DNA of 64,000 bases from Vicugna pacos (Eukaryota > Chordata > Mammalia > Artiodactyla > Camelidae), in contig NC_133012.1 of NCBI RefSeq assembly GCF_048564905.1, positions 15,161,646-15,225,645 on the forward strand, in the 5' to 3' direction. Positions 1 through 12,370 of the stretch are shown here, piece by piece. Within the stretch, counting starts at the first letter, position 1. Each line of letters opens with the position of its first letter. The notes under the pieces are model-generated. The model did no database searches and was not told the origin of the DNA. It saw only the letters and a list, made by a program, of their open reading frames with translations. The position numbers and the translations under genes are program-made.

Positions 1-678
1 CCCATAAAGAACCTAATAAAGTGATGTCATTAAAATAAAATCAATAAAGGAAAAGATAAATAGCACAATATAAAAATGACCAAAATATGAACAAGAATTT
101 CACTGACAACAGAATACCCAAATGACTAATTAAATTGTGAAAATGTGTTTACATTTGTTAGAAATCAAAATGCACATTAATAGAAGTCAAATTCAGTTAT
201 CAAATTGTAAGAAAAATAATTATAAGCCCAATGTGGGCCAATATATAATGAGGAGACCACCCTTTCATATGTATCTGGTGAGTATAAGAAATTGGGGCAA
301 TTGTCCCAGTATGAAATCTGGAAATATTATTTATGAGTTTTAACATGCCTTTTATCCAAGTAATTCACTTTCAGATTAATATGCTAAATAAAATATCATA
401 GATAAGCAATGTATTTGTATAGAAGAACTTTTTTCACAGAATTATTCACCATCATAAAAACTGATAATAATGGGATATTTTATTAATTGCAGTGAATTTA
501 TACAATTATATAATATATCACCATTAAAAATACGATTTTGAAGGATTATTCAGAATCATGGAAATGTATGGGGAAATTCAGAAAGAAAACTTATGTTTAC
601 ATTATCCCAATTTTAATATGTTTATATTTGTCTCTTGGAAAAAAGACTTGAAAAGAAAACAGTAAATTGTTATCAATT
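1..678. other. AT-rich noncoding DNA, nothing recognised
   Basis: Very AT-rich sequence with only short fortuitous reading frames. No repeat family, splice-flanked exon, promoter or RNA gene was recognised. The right end abuts the fossil LTR at 679. Confidence 0.6.
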
Positions 679-1211
679 GTATCAGTTATCTATTGCTGTG
701 GAACAAATTACTCCTAAATTTATTAGCTCAAAACAACCATCATTTATTATTTTACCATTTCTATGAGTCAGGAATCCAGGCAAGCTCAGCTGGGACCTCC
801 ACCTCAGCCTCTCATAAGGTTATAACCATGTTATCCTCCAGGCCTGAAGGCTTGTTGAGGGAAGAAGCCACTTTCATGCTCACTTACATGGCTGTCGTCA
901 CGACTCATTTCCCTGAGGGGTGCTGGACTGGGGGTTCCTTGCTGGCTATTGCCAGAAGCCACTCTCGGTTCCTTGCTATGTTGGCCTCTCCAACATGGCA
1001 GCTTACTTCATCAAAGCCAAAAGCAGAGGGAGTCCACTAGCAAGACCGAGATCACAGTCTTTTGTTACTTAATCACAAAAGTGACTCAATGTCCTCAATG
1101 TTATTGTATTCTATTAATTAGAAGCAAGTTACTCAAGGGGAAGGAATTCACAGAACTAGGAGAGTCAAGAGGTGAGGATCACTGAAGGCCACGTCAAAGC
1201 TGTTTACCACA
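679..1211 (-). mobile_element. MLT1-type MaLR (ERVL-MaLR) solo LTR, fossil
   Basis: Read on the minus strand, the element starts TGTGGTAAAC at 1211 and finishes ...ACTGATACA at 679, so it has the TG...CA ends of an LTR. The plus strand carries the reverse of the MaLR tail: a stretch equivalent to 'taaatttattagctcaaaac' followed by the 'gagtcaggaatcc' block, typical of the older MLT1 subfamilies. Flanks tcaat (674-678) and tcagt (1212-1216) could be a decayed 5-bp target duplication. No internal region is attached, so it is a solo LTR. It is broken and old (eutherian age, inferred from divergence). The subfamily is not certain. Confidence 0.8.
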
Positions 1212-1440
1212 TCAGTGGTACCGCATTTCCATTCTTATATGGCTCCATTTATAGAAATATTACTATAAAGGTATATTTTATATATAAGAAAATATTGCTT
1301 GAAAGTAAATGTAATAAATTGGTTAATCTGTTAAGAAAGCAATTAGAAAAGACATAAGGAAAGTGATAAAACTGTGTCTTAAGATGTGATAATTAAAAAA
1401 TATACTTATTTATACCACTAGGATTCAGGGCAGTTTAAGA

Positions 1441-1497
1441 ATATAAAAGAAGAAAGGAAGAAAGGAAAGGAAGGAGGGAAGAGGGGAGAAAAAAAGT
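1441..1497. repeat. Purine-rich (GGAA)n-like tract
   Basis: About 55 bases of almost pure A and G with GGAA/GAAA units; a degenerate low-complexity repeat. Confidence 0.85.
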
Positions 1498-2601
1498 GAT
1501 TTAATCGCCAAATGCTTGGTGAACGATTTGTTTAAAAAAAATAAAACATACACTATCATACTATCAACTAAGAGCTATGTCTGGGCCATTATAACTAAGC
1601 TTCACTTACACATAGGGATGCGGTAAGGGGATATTTTGTGATTCTGTTAATGGTTCATGCATTTATTCTGTACTGAAAAATCAGTGAAACAAATACCTTA
1701 AAAAAAAAAATAGTCTAGTTACACTCGACCAAAATAGGAAGATGCAAATTATTTTCTCACCTCAGACTTCCCCTAAATAAACTAAAAAGACAATCTGACC
1801 GCTTTATAGCAGTTTTCTCTTTTTCCCACAACTGCTATTAGATGAATGAAATAAACAAACCTAAGACGCTTTCCACTTAGACTGAAACAGGTCCTCATGC
1901 CGTACAGACTCTCTTACCGGGAGAAAACAGAGCTGTCTGTGAAAAGAAAAGACCTGTGTTCTAGGCCAGACAGTTTATCTGATTAAGGAAAGAGAAGAAG
2001 GTTTACACTCAAAGATTAATTCTCCAGCAGCACACAGTAAGCTCTCCAAACAAGAGCTGTGTCACTGCAAACTTCCTAACAGTTGAGCAGAGTTTTTCAG
2101 CTCCTGGTGTTGTCAGTGATTCTTGGTTGCAGTTGTTTAGCCCAATCTCTTGCAAAATGCTATCAACAGAGAGCAGGTCAAACGTTCCTTCTGCCAGTGC
2201 CCGACAGAATCAGCAGTAATGGTGGGAGCTGCTCCGGCCACAACACGCTCAGAACAAGAAGCCAGTTTTACCAAATAAAATAAAACTGCAGATTTAAAAA
2301 TAAATGTATACACCATCCTTAGTAAAGTTTCTCCTCGAAAATATATGAGAAACAGAATTCATACAAACACAAATTTAATGCTGTGAAATAAGCTGAGAAG
2401 GAGATATACTTTGCTAAAGAAAACAATCACTCCAAGAGGTGATACAGAATTCAAAAATGTTTAGCTTTCTATTAGATACAAAATTGGTCATCTTCATAGC
2501 AGGTGAACAGGTAGCAGAGAGTCATTCTAAAATAAAGCTCCAGTTTTCACTCTTGGGCTTAAGAAGCCAATAATAGAAGTCAGAAATAGAATGCTGCTGT
2601 G

Positions 2602-2641
2602 TCTCTTGCCTACAAACGTTATCTCTTGCCTACGAACATTA
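2602..2641. repeat. 20-bp tandem duplication, two copies
   Basis: The unit tctcttgcctacaaacgtta (2602-2621) is followed at once by a copy at 2622-2641 differing at two positions. This looks like a small local duplication, not a microsatellite. Confidence 0.9.
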
Positions 2642-3244
2642 AAGATATTTAAGAAGTTAGAGTTCAAAGACCATAAAGAAAATGACTCCTATGTTATAAC
2701 AATGCCAAAGAGTTATTTTATCTTTATCTCAGGAGTAACATGCAAAGACTTTTTCTAATGTATAGTGTTTCTCCTTACTTGCCTTTGTTCTGCTAGGTTT
2801 GTTTTGGAGTGGGACTTTTTTTTTTTTTTTTGATGTAACTAAACTGAGATTGAATCATTATCAAAGCAGCAACTGTAGTTCATCAGCTTAGTCACCAAAC
2901 TAACCACACACATTCCAAACGGGTGGACTGAAATAGGAAATTAAGTTTCAAACTGGAGCCAGGACATCAATTGTGTTAAAAGATCCAAGTTTTCCTTTAT
3001 GTGTGTATGTTGGTGATGGAACATGATTTATGACAAAACAAGATTTATGACCACTTTGTTCAAATTTTATAAACAAGTACTTCATCAATAGTTAGACAGA
3101 AAACAGAAAAACTGAAATAAATTTTATATCGACTTCTAATTCCAACAATTTTTTATTCTACCTTCAAGAGACCTAAACTTGACCATTCCCATCTGCCCAC
3201 CCACTTAGCTCAGCCATGTCCCTATTTCTCAAACGTTTGGCATT

Positions 3245-3480
3245 TGGACTCTGAATTCAAATATACCTAAATTTGTTTTCCAGTTTTCACACTTAACAAC
3301 TTGTAGGACCATAGATCAGATACTTGACTTACGTATAAAAAAATAAGCAATGATAGTGCCTTTTACATAAGAGTATTGAGGCAGAAGTCAGGTAAATCAT
3401 TTAGCATAATGCTTGAAGTATATTGTGACATTAAATATTGTTTTACAATGTTAACTATTATTGATTTTATAACCTACCTT
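3245..3480 (+). mobile_element. MIR SINE
   Basis: Degenerate but ordered match to MIR: 'ctctgaattcaaatatacct', then 'acttaacaacttgtaggacc' (the tRNA-derived and core segments), then 'aagcaatgatagtgcctttt', and a tail resembling 'ttagcataatgcttgaagta' followed by an ATTATTG-like end. Ancient tRNA-derived SINE mobilised by L2. Confidence 0.7.
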
Positions 3481-3639
3481 GAGAAAATAAATTAGTTTCT
3501 GTTGGCATGATTTTAGAGGTAACTTAGACTTATATCAGATTGCCTGCAGTTCCCAATATCTTTACTTTAAGTATATCTAGCTAAATCACTTAAATAGGTT
3601 TACTATTAAGAATTAATCAATCGGATGGTACCTACGAAT

Positions 3640-5290
3640 AAAAACCCCTCTGGTAGATACACAAAAGAAAAAGAAAGAAATGAAAGCATACCCCTACAAG
3701 AGAGAAATCACAAAGGGAGACAGGAAGAAAGGAACTACAAAAGTCAGAAGACAATTAACAGAATGGCAATAGGGATTCTTTACCACCAATAATCATTTTT
3801 AATGTAAGGAGACTAAATTCTCCAAATGACACAGTGGCTGAGTGGACAAAAAAGCAAGATGTAGCAATAGAGAGAGAGCTTACAAGAGACTCCCTTTAGT
3901 TTTAAGGATACGCACAGACTAAAAGTTAAGGGACAGAAAAAGATACTCACACAAATGGTAATAAAAAGAGAGCAGGAGTGTCCATATTTTTATCAGATGA
4001 AATAGACTTTCAGTTGGTCACAGGAGACAAAGGAGGTCCCTATATACTGATAAAGGGCTCGATTCATTCAGAGGCTATAATAATTATAAATATATATGCA
4101 CCCCAAATTGGAACATCTAAATATTTAAAGGAAATATTAACAGACTGAAGGGAGAAATAGACAACAATACAGTAACAGCAGGAGACTTCAAGACCCCACT
4201 TTCAACAACGGACAGATCATCCAGACAGAAGATCAGTAAGGATACAGTGGATTGGAATAACAGAAGATCAGTAAGGATACAGTGGATTGGAATAACACTA
4301 TATGGCAGATAGACCTAACAGATACATATACAGAACATCCCATCTAACAGCACTAGAATACACATTCTTTTCAAAACCACAGACCATTTTCCAGGATAGA
4401 CCATACGTTGAGCCACAAAGCAAATGCTAACAAATTTTTAAAGTCTAATACCATGAATAACTATTCTCACCACAATGGTATGAAACTAGAAATCAAATTG
4501 TAAGACTACTGGAAAATTGACAAATATGTGGAAAACAGACAACATTGTCCTGAACAACCAACGGGTCAAAAAAAGAATCAAAAAGGAAATCCAAAAATAC
4601 CCTGAGACAAACAAAAATGGAAACACAACATGCCAAAACATGAGATGCAGCAAAAGCAGTTCTAAGAGGTAAACATAGTGATAAATGTGTACATTAAAAG
4701 AAAGATCTTAAATAAACTAAACCTAAATTTACACCTCAAAGAACTAGAAAAAGAATGAAAAAATAAAAAACTAACCCCAAATTAGCTTAAGAAAAAAAAT
4801 AAAGTTTACAGTATAAGTGAAATAGAAACTAGAAGACAACAGGAAAGAGCAACAGAACTGAGTGAATTTTTTTTTAAGCTAAACAAAGTTTATAAACCTT
4901 TAGCTAGACTAAGCAACAAAAAAGAGAGAGGACTCAAATAAAATTGTAAGTGAAAATGGAGACATTACAACTGACACCACAGAAATACAAAGGATCACAA
5001 GAGACGATACAGACAATTATACACCAACAAATTGGATAAACTAGAAGAAATGGACAACTTCCTAGAATCATACGACCCACAAATCCTTCACATACTCTTC
5101 TAGAAAACTGAAGATGAAGGAACGCTTCCAAGCTCATTTTACGATTATCCTCATTTAGCAGCATTATCCTGATACCAAAGCAAGTGAAGGACACTGTAAG
5201 AAAAGAAAAGAAGACTATAGGCCAATATCCCTGATGAATACAGATGCAAAAATTCTCAAAAAAGTACTAACAAACCAAGTCCCATGCAAT
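3640..5290 (+). mobile_element. L1M LINE, ORF2 endonuclease to early RT segment
   Basis: Continuous similarity to old mammalian L1. It begins near the end of the ORF1-ORF2 junction region, runs through the endonuclease part of ORF2 ('cccactttcaacaacggaca' at about 4195) and past 'ggagacattacaactgacac' (4959). It then skips several hundred bases of consensus near 5090-5110 and resumes in 'ggccaatatccctgatgaat' (5220) at the start of the reverse transcriptase domain. Both ends are truncated, there is no poly(A) tail, and the frame is destroyed by many stops and indels. An internal 35-bp tandem duplication is listed separately. Placement within L1MA to L1ME is not resolved. Confidence 0.88.
4226..4295. 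repeat. Perfect 35-bp tandem duplication inside the L1M
   Basis: Positions 4226-4260 and 4261-4295 are identical 35-mers starting 'cagaagatcagtaaggatac'. Other L1 copies have a single copy here, so the duplication arose after insertion. The exact identity suggests it is much younger than the surrounding diverged L1. Confidence 0.95.
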
Positions 5291-7685
5291 CTTTGGGACA
5301 TATTCTTACTCTGAAAAAAAAATAGACTGTTGTTCATTTTGACATTCAAATTTAACTGGGAATCCTATATTATATCTGGCAACCATATCTGGGAACTCCC
5401 TGAGGAACTATGTATAATGTGTCTCAGATTATCGGCCCAAAAATGTTAAAGAGAAGAGCATTTAGCGCCTGGCTCCCACCCTCATTGGTCAAAGTTTGCA
5501 GGGGTGGACTGGGGAAGCAAACAGGAGCAGAAAGCAAAAGATAAGAAATGCAGCTGAAGCCAGGTGCCCTCAGGCTACAGCTGAACACGGCTGGTTGCTG
5601 TGGCAACAACTGCAGCAAAAATGTGGGCCAATATGTTAATTAGCATGTGAAAGATATGTAACACACCCCACATTGAAATTGCAAAGGGAAATTTTCACAT
5701 TTGAGGGGAGGAATATGCCCTAGAAATTGGTGCCACCCTTGTTACTCTCTCCATTCCGGTGACAGGTGGAAAAACCTTGTTTTCTTTTTTATTGACACCA
5801 GCATGTAGGAAATGGAACCATGAAACAACAGTAGCACAAACATCGCATTTCATCATGCTTTTAACCTCAGAAAAAGGTGAGCCAGGCTGTCCCACAAGGG
5901 CACACCAAGAAAAACCACCTCATTTCTGACAGTTTTTCTGAACAACTAACAAGATGACCATAAGCCAGTCGCTTCATACTGAATGGGAAATGGGTGTCAC
6001 TTCATATCAAATGTTCACTGTGAAGCAGTGTGACAAGCGAATGGGACTCTTTCTGGATCACAGTCGAGGTAAATGAGAGCAGCCCGGGTACTCAGCCTCT
6101 CCTAGCATCGATCAGGCCACTCAGAGGAAAGAGTTTCTAAGCACTAAGCAAGAATTCCAAAGGGAAGACACCTGCTAAGCAAATCCTGAAGAACAAAACC
6201 CATGTGAGTGAGCAGAGGGACGCTTCTGCCTGTGGAAGGAGCTGAAAGTTTGCATGAATCCGTCTTCTCCAAACCACTGCAGACCTTCTCTGCACTAACG
6301 TTCCAATGCATTGTTTCCTGATGGAGGAACTGAGTTTGAGATTCTCTTCTTTTGAACTTTGCTAAGAGCTTGTGATTTTCCTTATTTCCCCTCAACTTCA
6401 ATTTGTTAATAATTCTCAGAAGAAGATTAGCACAAGTTTTCATATTTCAAGGATTTATCATTTTGTGAACCATCTGTATCTAGTGACCTTTAAAATAATC
6501 CAGCATAAATCTCAGTTGAGTTGTTTGCAGAATTTTAAAGCAGTGGCATTTGCTTATCATAAATACTTATGATCACCTAACCTGGGGTCTGGGAGGCGGG
6601 AAGAGAGAGCATAATCAGTATTCCGAGAAAGTAGGCTTACTTGCAGCATTTTCACCACATGCTGTCTCTTTTTATACTGCTCCACAACAATGAATGATTT
6701 TGGAAATGATGAAGCAGGATGAATTTCAAAAAGTGGTTCTAACCCTCTAAAAAGTGGTAATCAAAACATGTTAGTAGAAAAATCATAGCCACAGAAAGGC
6801 CATTCTCCCTAAGGTGAAATTACATATAAGATTATCACCCCGGCTGCCCTCGGTCTTTTATTTCCAACATTCCGCTCACATTTGAGTTCACTTGTTCCTC
6901 TTCTCTCCAGTCAAGAGGTTATTTAGTCCATCTTTGTGGCCTCTGTGGGGTGTGCTATTCACCTGAGTGGGTCTGTTTACACAGGCAGGTGCCTGTAAAG
7001 CACCAAGATGGGTCTCCTTTTTTGAACTCTGCTATCAAAGTCAATGGGCCCCTGAGTTTACTCTGTATAGTTTACCATCTACATTGTCAGAAAAAATTCC
7101 ATGTGGAACTAAGCCCATTAGCACATCAATGAAGTGAGGAAGTGAGAAAGGTACAGAGAGTATGGAGGATCCAGATAAGAGGGGAGAAGTTTTTCAGCAT
7201 AAGGAAGGAATTACCCATTTAATGAACACAGTGTATTCAGTCAGCATCGGCTCTAGAGAGACTTTGCTGACCGATGTAAAAATAGAAGAGAAACAAAAGA
7301 TCTGGTCTCTAGTTTTATGTGACTACAATTTAAATCGGCAAACAGGACTTATACACAGGAAGACACTAAACGACCTAAATTTATTTTGGAATATGCTAAA
7401 TTTAATCTTAATCAATTGGTGAAGAGATATTGTAAGGAGCCCCTGCATTCACTCCCATTGCTGCTGCCTTCACTTCTTTCAACTTAAATAACTCCAATTG
7501 GCTTCTCTCCAGTCATCCGACCTCCAGTTTTCCACTATGCCCTCAACATTTCCCATGGGTATTTTGTTTGTTATTTTGTTACTCTGTTAGTTTATACTTC
7601 AAAATCACAGGTCATATGACTTCCTTACCATGAAAAAATTAACAACAGCTTTACTAACTTTTACATTTCTTAAAATAACTTTTAT
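5291..7685. other. Unassigned noncoding DNA
   Basis: No gene or confident repeat. The piece at 5335-5400 (containing 'acattcaaatttaactggga') recalls a sequence I have seen repeatedly in mammalian DNA but cannot name. Segment 5420-5700 is slightly more GC-rich and could be an unassigned LTR or unique DNA. Reading frames at 6144-6443 (minus) and 7162-7422 (plus) have no recognisable domain and no splice or polyadenylation context. Confidence 0.5.
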
Positions 7686-7689
7686 AAAC

Positions 7690-7890
7690 TTTGGTACTCT
7701 TTGAAATGTCCTTTTCACTCTTATTCACTTGGAAATTCTACTCATCTATCCACAACCAGCAAAAATGTCACCCCTTGCGAAAAGCCTTCTATGTTTTAAC
7801 TGGACAGAATCATACACCTGCTCTTGTATATTCCCACACACTTGGGCAGTTCTAATATATCACTTCTTACGTTTTCTTAAGATAGCCCAT
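7690..7890 (+). mobile_element. L2 LINE fragment, 3' part
   Basis: 'cttggaaattctactcatct' followed by 'aatgtcaccccttgcgaaaa' and 'gccttct' matches the L2 segment that normally reads tcatccttcaa...tgtcacctcctc...gaagccttc, upstream of the 3' UTR. Heavily diverged and truncated on both sides. Confidence 0.55.
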
Positions 7891-8943
7891 AGCAGCCCAT
7901 CTACCTTCCCTGAGGGGTTGAATCGAAAGTTTCTGTTGTATTGTTTTGGATTTCCTTGCTCCTACTCCTTACTGGTGTTCGCTGTGTTTAGAAAACATAC
8001 AGAGAGACTAAAAATGCAGTGGGTGTAGAGAAAGAGTGAATTCATTAAGGAAATATTGAGAAAGAGACAAAGGCTCTGAAGAAAGACCATACTGAGAGTA
8101 CAGAGGGCAAGATTTAGAAAAAATAAAGGAGAAGGAGCTTCATGTCAGAGTCCAGTGTTGTCCTGAGGGTACCAGGGAGTGAAAGTCACTGCCCATATGA
8201 CCCGCGTCAGGAAACCAGAGCCAGGGGAGGAAGACACATTTCAACAAGGTCTGTCATGCTGCAGATTTTCACAACTAAGCTCACCCTGCTTTTCCCTCAT
8301 ATCTCAATGCAGTCGAGGCTTCTGGCAGTAACTGGAATGCATTTCATACAACAGCCAACAAAACTGCTATGTATCAAAATGCAAAAATTTCCAATTATAT
8401 TATGACTGAAAATTACCCTTGTCCTAACTTTCCACTGGAATTTCAAAAAAAGAAAAAAGCAATAAATTCAACTAAGAGACTATTTTAATCTGTAATTTAA
8501 GGAATGCCAAGTCTTTATAATTCCATAAGCGCCATACAATTTAGTCTAGATATTTCCATATTCTAGGGGGAAAAACTGCCAAAGTGGAAATATGGAAATT
8601 TCTGTTTTTAAGAAGAGCTATATCTACTGAATTGCTCATACTCTAAATAAGGCTGTCCTTTGATAATTCCTCCAGAACAAACATTCTGTTTTAACATGTC
8701 AGTCACTTTAATGTCAAACATATTGTTTTCATCAGGATAAACTTTCTGCCTAAAAATCTAACTATTGAAGAGTAAAAAAAACTCAAGGAATATCTAAAAA
8801 TCTTTGGTAAAACAGTATTGATACAGGTCTTGGATGGAATTAATGCAAACATTGACTTAGTACTAATCATTAATGGGAGAGGAGGAAAGAGGAAAATTCA
8901 AATGTTTAAATTCAAATATGAATGTGTTTTGTGATTAATTAAA
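7891..8943. other. Unassigned noncoding DNA
   Basis: AT-rich, no recognised repeat or gene. A frame at 8142-8405 has no recognisable domain. Confidence 0.5.
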
Positions 8944-9563
8944 TGAAAGTGAGACAGGAAGAGGGCAGGGCACAGCCATTGAAGGAATGCTACAGCAATT
9001 AACATCAAAATGGCAAAAGATTCAACCCCCAGTAGGCCTTGAGGCTCAAGAAGGTGGGAGATTTAACTTCTAGTAAACTTTGAGCTTCTTTATATGCCTG
9101 TTGTAATATATTAACACGGTGAATAACATGCCCACAGGCACCATGGCAGTCCCAAGGCTAGCCACAAAAGGTCAAAGAGTGGGAAATGGCCAACTTCCTG
9201 GGAATCCCAGCCCCTTCCCCAGACTAGTTAAACTGGTCCTTCCACTTATTAGCATATGAAGCCACCAAGCCAATAAAAACTGGCAACACGGTGCCTCACA
9301 GCTGCTACCCTCTCTCTCTCCCTCTTTGGAGATGGTCCACACTCTGTCTGTGGAGTGTATACCTACTTTTAATCTGAGCCCCCAGCCCCTACACCTCGTG
9401 GCCTTTCTCTTGCCTTTTGATGTATCTCTGAATAAATCTACCTTTATTCAACTATGGCTCGCTCTTGAATTCTTTCCTGCGCGAAGCCAAGGACCCACAC
9501 TTGGTGGGGCACGTCCCAGGGGCTCAACTGTAGCCTGGGACACGGCCCTCCTCACTTCCCACA
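8944..9563 (+). mobile_element. Isolated class I (ERV1-like) LTR, fossil
   Basis: LTR-like organisation on the plus strand: a possible TG start near 8944, the promoter-like 'caataaaaactggcaacacg' at about 9271, a CT-rich tract at 9307-9326, and the polyadenylation signal in 'tctgaataaatctaccttta' near 9427. It is followed by 'cgcgaagccaaggacccaca' at 9480, the kind of U5 end common in gammaretrovirus-like LTRs, and a possible CA end at 9563. No gag, pol or env is seen on either side, so it is probably a solo LTR. The edges are estimates and I saw no clear target duplication. Less decayed than the MaLR LTRs in the window. Confidence 0.65.
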
Positions 9564-10224
9564 TCCATTTTTCCTCCATCAAAACAATGCTGATCCTACT
9601 GCCAGCCCTGTTGGGTATGTCCTCTTCACACCCAGGTCTAATCTAATCTTACCTAATTTAGAGTCATAAACACATTCTCCCAAATATATCTGAGGTTATC
9701 ACAGAATCTGTGGGACTCATATCTCATGGCTGAACTGAAGAAAGATGGTATTTGGGATAACTTACATGGTCAGAAGCAGAGGACAAGAAAGATTCCTTTG
9801 GAAGTAGCTAGCCCTAAGTATTATTATCTGACCAAACAAAACCTGATAAATTTAGACCAAATGACACAAAATATAAATGAACAGAAGGACTCCAATCCTG
9901 GTCCCCAAATAGCTCAGCCCTTGGCAAAATTCCTTGCCATATCTGATCAAATGTGTGTTTCAAACCTAAACAGTCATCGTGTTTCCATTCATCAGATATC
10001 AAGGAGTACTTCTCTGATGTTTCTTTTTTAAAAAGGTTCCTTAATACATTCTAAGTGTATAATTTATTCCTGAAATTGTAGTGGCATTCTAACTTGGTAT
10101 AAGTTTTTCCAGGCTTCCCAAATTATAGAGACTTGAGAAAATGAACAATAGTTACTGCTACAAACCTGACTGTATGCTTACAAAAAGGTTTCAAAGTTTG
10201 CTGGACTAAAAGGTCCTAGAACTA
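9564..10224. other. Unassigned noncoding DNA
   Basis: Contains a 101-codon frame at 9726-10031 starting with ATG and rich in Q, N and K, with no recognisable domain and no splice or polyadenylation context. Left as non-genic. The left part could be more of the LTR-associated sequence. Confidence 0.4.
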
Positions 10225-10915
10225 CTATGGCTTGAAACAGGAGATCAAAATATCAAAACAAGTGAAGGACTTCCAGTACACTGCTGGCAAAAATATAAAC
10301 GACTGACCATGTTGCAGAACTGTTGAAAGGTTCTTTAAAAAGAAGCCTCCCATATCATCTAGGCATTTTATTTCTAGATAGTTACCCAAGAGAAAAAAAT
10401 GTATTTGTACAAAACTTTCTAAACAAATGTTCATAGAAATTCCATTTGCAATAGCAAAACTAAAAACAATCCAAATGTCCATCAATAGGTAAATGGATAA
10501 ATAAACTATGATACATACCCAATGGAATACTACTTAGCCATGAAAAGGAATGAGCTGTTGATACATTCTACAACATGGATATCTCTTAAAATAATGAAGC
10601 TAAGTGAAAGAAGTCAGATTTTTTTCAAGTATGTATTTTATTTGCTTCTGTGTATATAAAAGTGTAGGAAAGGCAAACTAATGTAGATCTATGAGGCTTA
10701 CTTCGGAGCTGGTGGGGGAATGGAAGAGAAGGAAAGAGGGGAATGGAAGAGATTACCAAGGGGCTCAAGGAAATTTTGGCAGAAATGGATATGTTCATTA
10801 ACTTGAGTATGAGTGAGAATTGTATGGGCATTTTTATATAAAACATGTCACACTGTATACTTTAAATACATGTGTTCTTACATGTCAATTACACTTCACT
10901 AAAGTTGTTTAAAAA
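10225..10915 (+). mobile_element. L1M LINE, ORF2 end and 3' UTR
   Basis: Matches the end of ORF2 ('aatggaatactacttagcca' at 10521, 'acaacatggatatctcttaa' at 10570) and then the old L1 3' UTR, finishing in 'acacttcactaaagttgttt' at 10890, the usual end just before the poly(A). It is 5' truncated and diverged, and the middle (10620-10770) is poorly alignable. Confidence 0.85.
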
Positions 10916-11944
10916 TAGAGATTTTGCAAAAAGTAGACATACTATTGAAAATGTTGCTACTTATTAAAAGAAGAGGGTTTTTTTTTTTAGTTTGAAGAAG
11001 GTAATAAAGAAATGCTTGTATCACAGAAACTTTGTATGGCTACTAAGCCCCAAGAAGTCTGTTTTCTGTACACTGACTTAAGCATGTGTTAATTATACTG
11101 GGGAAAAAACTTCACTTTCTGTCCTAACACTTCTCAGTATTAATGGTTTAAATAACCAAAGGTGTAAGTAATTAAGAGACTTGATTTCAAGGTGCTTCTT
11201 TTCATTCAACACTGCATTTTAAGTAATTTGAGATAATGTAAAAAGTGGTAAATTAGAATGAATTAAAAGTTAGATCTACACTGTTAAGCTAAATATACTA
11301 AATCTGAACCTGAACCTCCTGTAAACTTATTAATCCATTTTTTCATGTTATTCCATCACCACCTAAAGCTTCTCTCCCATCCTTCTGCCCCTGCCCATTT
11401 CATACCCTTTCCATTTCTGTTCTTTCACCCAGCCTCCTTCCTTTTCCTCTGTACTGTTCCTTTTTTTCATTTCTCTGTCTCCTTACATTTTTAAACATTG
11501 TTGGTCTCTTTGTGTATTCTTTCTACTAAAAAAAAAAGCAATGGGAGGTTTTTTTCAGAAAGAGAAATATTAAAGGTTTCATTCACTTTTCAAACTTAAA
11601 AAGAGCATACAACTCTAAAAACAGCAACCATAAAATATTTATTGCAACAGGGATAGAAGAAAGAAGAAGAAACATTCAGGAAGGCCAAAGGCCTATGAGG
11701 TGGGGGAATTTCTTAAGACGAGAAGGCAGGAAGGAAGGCATGTAGGAGACCATGGAGAAAAGTCAGCAGGTTTAGTTATTAATGTCAGAACCTAATTAGT
11801 CATGATTCTCTTAACTTGAGAGTTTAGCAAGAGTTGAAAAAGTAGGGCAAAGCAGGTAGTCAAAATACTAGCGAGACAAATGAAGTTATGATAAGTGAAT
11901 ACATTTGAATAGATAATGAATCTAGACTGAAGAGCAAAGGTTTC
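10916..11944. other. Noncoding DNA with a pyrimidine-rich tract
   Basis: No gene. Positions 11360-11520 are strongly C/T-rich and 11640-11760 purine-rich. These look like low-complexity drift, though the first may be a worn L2 or MIR edge. Confidence 0.5.
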
Positions 11945-12370
11945 TCTGACCTGTCCTCAGTCCTGCGTTCTCCTTACCTCATAGGCTCTTCTTTGATGAG
12001 CGCATCTGCTATCACAGTTTCAATCAGTGCCTCTAACCCTGTGACCCTCAATTGCTAGTTACAGTCCTAACCATCCAGCTAAATCTAAATGCTCTCTCTC
12101 TGCTTGGGTATCCCACAACCACCCCCCATTTCAGCTGAGTATTTTTTAATCTAAATTTATCATCCTTCACCCTAAGTCAACCTCTAATCCTATTTTTCAG
12201 GTCAGTGGTACTACAATTCTCATAATCGACCTGGAAATTCATCCCCTAGAGTCAATCTGTAATAAATTTTGTCAATTTTCTTGCAAAGTAATTCTCATAT
12301 CTGGCTTGTCTCTTTTATTTCCATGCCCATCAACCTCAGCAAGGCTTTAATGTCCTTACTTCATTGTGTA
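11945..12370 (+). mobile_element. L2 LINE fragment, late ORF2
   Basis: Degenerate match to the L2 stretch downstream of the RT active site. It contains the counterparts of 'tgggtatcccacaaccacc' (12106), a diverged 'tcaggtcagtggtactaca' (12198) and 'cataatcgacctggaaattc' (12220), in the right order. Very old; no open frame survives. Confidence 0.55.

Larger units (their letters stand above)
1212..3244. other. Noncoding stretch with simple repeats only
   Basis: Holds a purine tract (1441-1497) and a small 20-bp tandem duplication (2602-2641). A hydrophobic 66-codon frame at 2083-2283 begins at TTG, has no in-frame ATG near its start and resembles nothing I know, so it is not called as a gene. 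A T-run lies at 2817-2831. No interspersed repeat was recognised with confidence. Confidence 0.55.

Noticed and set aside
2083-2283. 66-codon frame with a signal-peptide-like hydrophobic start
   Set aside because: It starts at TTG with no in-frame ATG nearby, resembles no protein I know, and lacks splice or polyadenylation context.
9726-10031. 101-codon frame starting at ATG
   Set aside because: Polar, low-information peptide with no known family. The minus strand of the same segment is also open, and no exon signals flank it.
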